A stretch of DNA of 39,422 nt from positions 1 to 39,422 of the IMG/VR virus record IMGVR_UViG_3300047319_001490. The stretch is one strand, 5' to 3'. Positions 38,304-39,422 of this stretch are shown in pieces. Made by a program: the position numbers and the translations under genes. The DNA comes from a virus. Numbering within the stretch: position 1 is the first letter of the stretch; every line of letters begins with the position of its first letter. The notes under the pieces are model-generated. The model was given only the letters and a program-made list of their open reading frames with translations, was not told the origin of the DNA and did no database searches.

Positions 38304-38530
38304 CCATCATCCCCCATGACTGCGGCCCAGTCGAGACGTGCGATTGCGTCAACCCGCCGCGCTCCGAACCGTGTGCCCTCTGCGGCGACCAGGCAAGCAT
38401 TTACAAGGTGCGCTGCCCTGAGTGTCAGGCGCTCTCCGATGTCTGTGGCTCCTGTGAACGGTTCGCATTCCTTGGCTGGTTGCAGTGTCCCGCCCACACG
38501 CTTGCCAGCGGTAAGGCCAATTATGTCTGA
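38300..38530 (+). CDS. Cys-rich zinc-finger protein (76 aa)
   Basis: A 76-aa protein with ATGA coupling. It has ten Cys, mainly as C-x2-C pairs: CALCGDQ, CPECQAL and CGSC, with C-x-C (CDCVN) near the N-terminus and a later CPAH. The spacing CALC-x10-CPEC-x6-CGSC suggests a cross-braced or double zinc ribbon, reminiscent of RING/FYVE-like or rubredoxin-like folds. No specific family is claimed. It ends 8 bases into the next gene. Confidence 0.65.
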   Translation: MTIIPHDCGPVETCDCVNPPRSEPCALCGDQASIYKVRCPECQALSDVCGSCERFAFLGWLQCPAHTLASGKANYV

Positions 38531-38819
38531 CTCACTCAGCGCCGAATTTCCATCGTCGCCCGACCTGGACGAGATCAGGGAGCGGTTCACTGCCGCGTTC
38601 GTTCAGGGTAGGTTCTTTCCAGAAGGGCACGAGTGCTCGCCATACGTGCGCCTCGCCAACGATGTTCAGCCGCTCCTGCGCGAGGTCGAGCGGCTGCGCG
38701 CAGGGCTGCGACACATCCGAGAGGTGGCCGAAAGCGGGGCGGCCGGCCGTGAGGCCTTGAGCTTCTGGTGGTTTGGCGAGCAGGTCCGCGTGCTGCTTGA
38801 AGAACCTAAAGCGAGTTAG
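38523..38819 (+). CDS. Hypothetical helical protein (98 aa)
   Basis: A 98-aa protein, ATG 38523, overlapping the previous gene by 8 bases. The central helix (YVRLANDVQPLLREVERLRA, GLRHIREVAES) is coiled-coil-like. The end is REALSFWWFGEQVRVLLEEP. It shares the LREVERLRAGL style with the 135-aa protein upstream, but no clear homology is visible. Function is unknown. Confidence 0.6.
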   Translation: MSDSLSAEFPSSPDLDEIRERFTAAFVQGRFFPEGHECSPYVRLANDVQPLLREVERLRAGLRHIREVAESGAAGREALSFWWFGEQVRVLLEEPKAS

Positions 38820-38823
38820 TCGA

Positions 38824-39300
38824 ATGAACCGTGATGAGCTTCGATTTGCCAAGTACGTCGAGAAAACGGATACCTGCTGGTTATGGACAGGTGCGACCAC
38901 GAACGGCTATGGGTCGTTCCGCGCGGGCAAGGTTATGGCAGGTGCGCATCGCTTTGCCTGGGAATGGGCTTCTGGAAAGCTCATACCAGAGGGGATGCAA
39001 ATTCACCACGTGTGTCGTACGCCCAGATGTGTCAACCCAGCACACCTCGAAGTCACCACCCGTCGTCGTAATCTGCAACAGCGCAGATATGACTCATGGC
39101 GCGAGTTAGCCGGTCCCGCTGGTGGCGTTGAGGCCGAACTTGTAACAGTGACGCTGAATTCCGAGCAATCAGCCTGGGTTCGAGCCCGAGCAGCCGAGAC
39201 GAACAGTCCCGTTCAGGACGTGGTAGAGCGGGCCGTATACCGATACATTCGCGGGCTGCTCAAGGATGAAGCGCGCAGACTTTCGGCTAAATCCCGTTAG
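38824..39300 (+). CDS. HNH endonuclease fused to ribbon-helix-helix domain
   Basis: A 158-aa protein, ATG 38824. Residues ~5-90 are an HNH_3 nuclease: CWLWTGATTNGYGSF, AHRFAWEWASGKLIPEGMQI, HHVCRTPRCVNPAHLEVTT with His61-His62, Asn71 and His74. Residues ~107-146 read VTVTLNSEQSAWVRARAAET and PVQDVVERAVYRYIRGLL. This is a CopG-like ribbon-helix-helix pattern that could add DNA-sequence specificity or autoregulation. HNH_3 proteins usually carry other DNA-binding ends, so this pairing is unusual. It is probably a homing or accessory nuclease in the rightward operon. Confidence 0.75.
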   Translation: MNRDELRFAKYVEKTDTCWLWTGATTNGYGSFRAGKVMAGAHRFAWEWASGKLIPEGMQIHHVCRTPRCVNPAHLEVTTRRRNLQQRRYDSWRELAGPAGGVEAELVTVTLNSEQSAWVRARAAETNSPVQDVVERAVYRYIRGLLKDEARRLSAKSR

Positions 39301-39302
39301 GG

Positions 39303-39422
39303 ATGGCAAGACCAACCCGTCCAGCTACTGCGGATGAGGCTCTGGATGCCCGCGACAAGGTGATGGCGCGCATTGAGGCGCTGGCTCCAGAGGTAGCGCG
39401 GCTGCGCGCTGAACAACGCGAA
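39303..39422 (+). CDS. Small helical protein, 5' part (gene crosses the join)
   Basis: The first 40 codons of the 90-aa protein, ATG 39303, two bases after the HNH-RHH stop. The N-terminus (ARPTRPATADEALDARDK) is polar, then the helix IEALAPEVARLRAEQRE begins. Through the terminal repeat the frame continues at base 3 of the window and ends at 227. It is the last gene of the operon. The family is unknown. Confidence 0.7.
   Translation, partial: MARPTRPATADEALDARDKVMARIEALAPEVARLRAEQRE
39349..39422. repeat. Right copy of 74-bp terminal direct repeat
   Basis: Identical to 1-74 and in the same orientation. It marks the circular join of the assembly. Confidence 0.95.

Noticed and set aside
39176-39187. 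GGGTTCGAGCCC resembles a tRNA T-arm
   Set aside because: It lies inside the HNH-RHH coding frame and no acceptor, D or anticodon arms can be built around it.

Overview
The window is a complete, circularly assembled genome of a temperate tailed phage. The first 74 bases recur exactly as the last 74 (1-74 = 39349-39422), so the unique unit is 39,348 bp and one small gene (39303 through 227) runs across the join. Base composition is strongly GC-rich. Genes are packed head to tail, many joined by ATGA/GTGA stop-start overlaps. The host cannot be read directly. High GC, a secreted Rpf/transglycosylase-like protein and a C39-like lysin would fit a high-GC Gram-positive-type host, but that is inference.

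Layout. (a) Late module, minus strand, 27090 down to 454: small terminase candidate, large terminase, portal, a 161-aa protein, three large internal (ejection) protein candidates including a 1900-aa protein with two wall-degrading domains, a ParB-like gene with an inverted-repeat-rich upstream region, scaffold, N4-gp56-family major capsid protein, small head/decoration proteins, LamG-type lectin protein, tail-adaptor and nozzle candidates, receptor-binding fibre, C39-like lysin and a small holin-like membrane protein. No tape measure, sheath or tail-tube genes are seen, so the particle is probably short-tailed. (b) Replication/early module, minus strand, 31383 down to 27222: Rad52-type annealing protein, zinc-finger protein, DnaD-like initiator, DnaC-like loader, small proteins and an HNH endonuclease. 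The initiator gene contains a 22-bp-period iteron array next to a less GC-rich stretch, a strong origin candidate. (c) Second early operon, minus strand, 34985 down to 31643: excisionase/MerR-type HTH, small proteins, RusA resolvase, secreted transglycosylase-like protein, membrane protein, DNA methyltransferase. (d) Plus strand, 35112 to 227 (through the join): XRE repressor, tyrosine integrase, then an accessory cassette of small, overlapping, cysteine-rich (zinc-binding) proteins, one matching the AN1 zinc-finger pattern, plus an HNH-RHH fusion.

How it works together. The divergent XRE / HTH pair at 34985-35112 with shared palindromic operators looks like the lysis-lysogeny switch. Its leftward arm drives the recombination/early operon and its rightward arm the repressor-integrase-accessory operon. 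An RHH regulator at 31476 faces the replication operon across overlapping promoters. No DNA polymerase is encoded, so replication would rely on host polymerase recruited through the DnaD/DnaC-like pair at the iterons, with Rad52 and RusA handling recombination. Intrinsic terminators lie just upstream of the terminase operon and of the scaffold gene.
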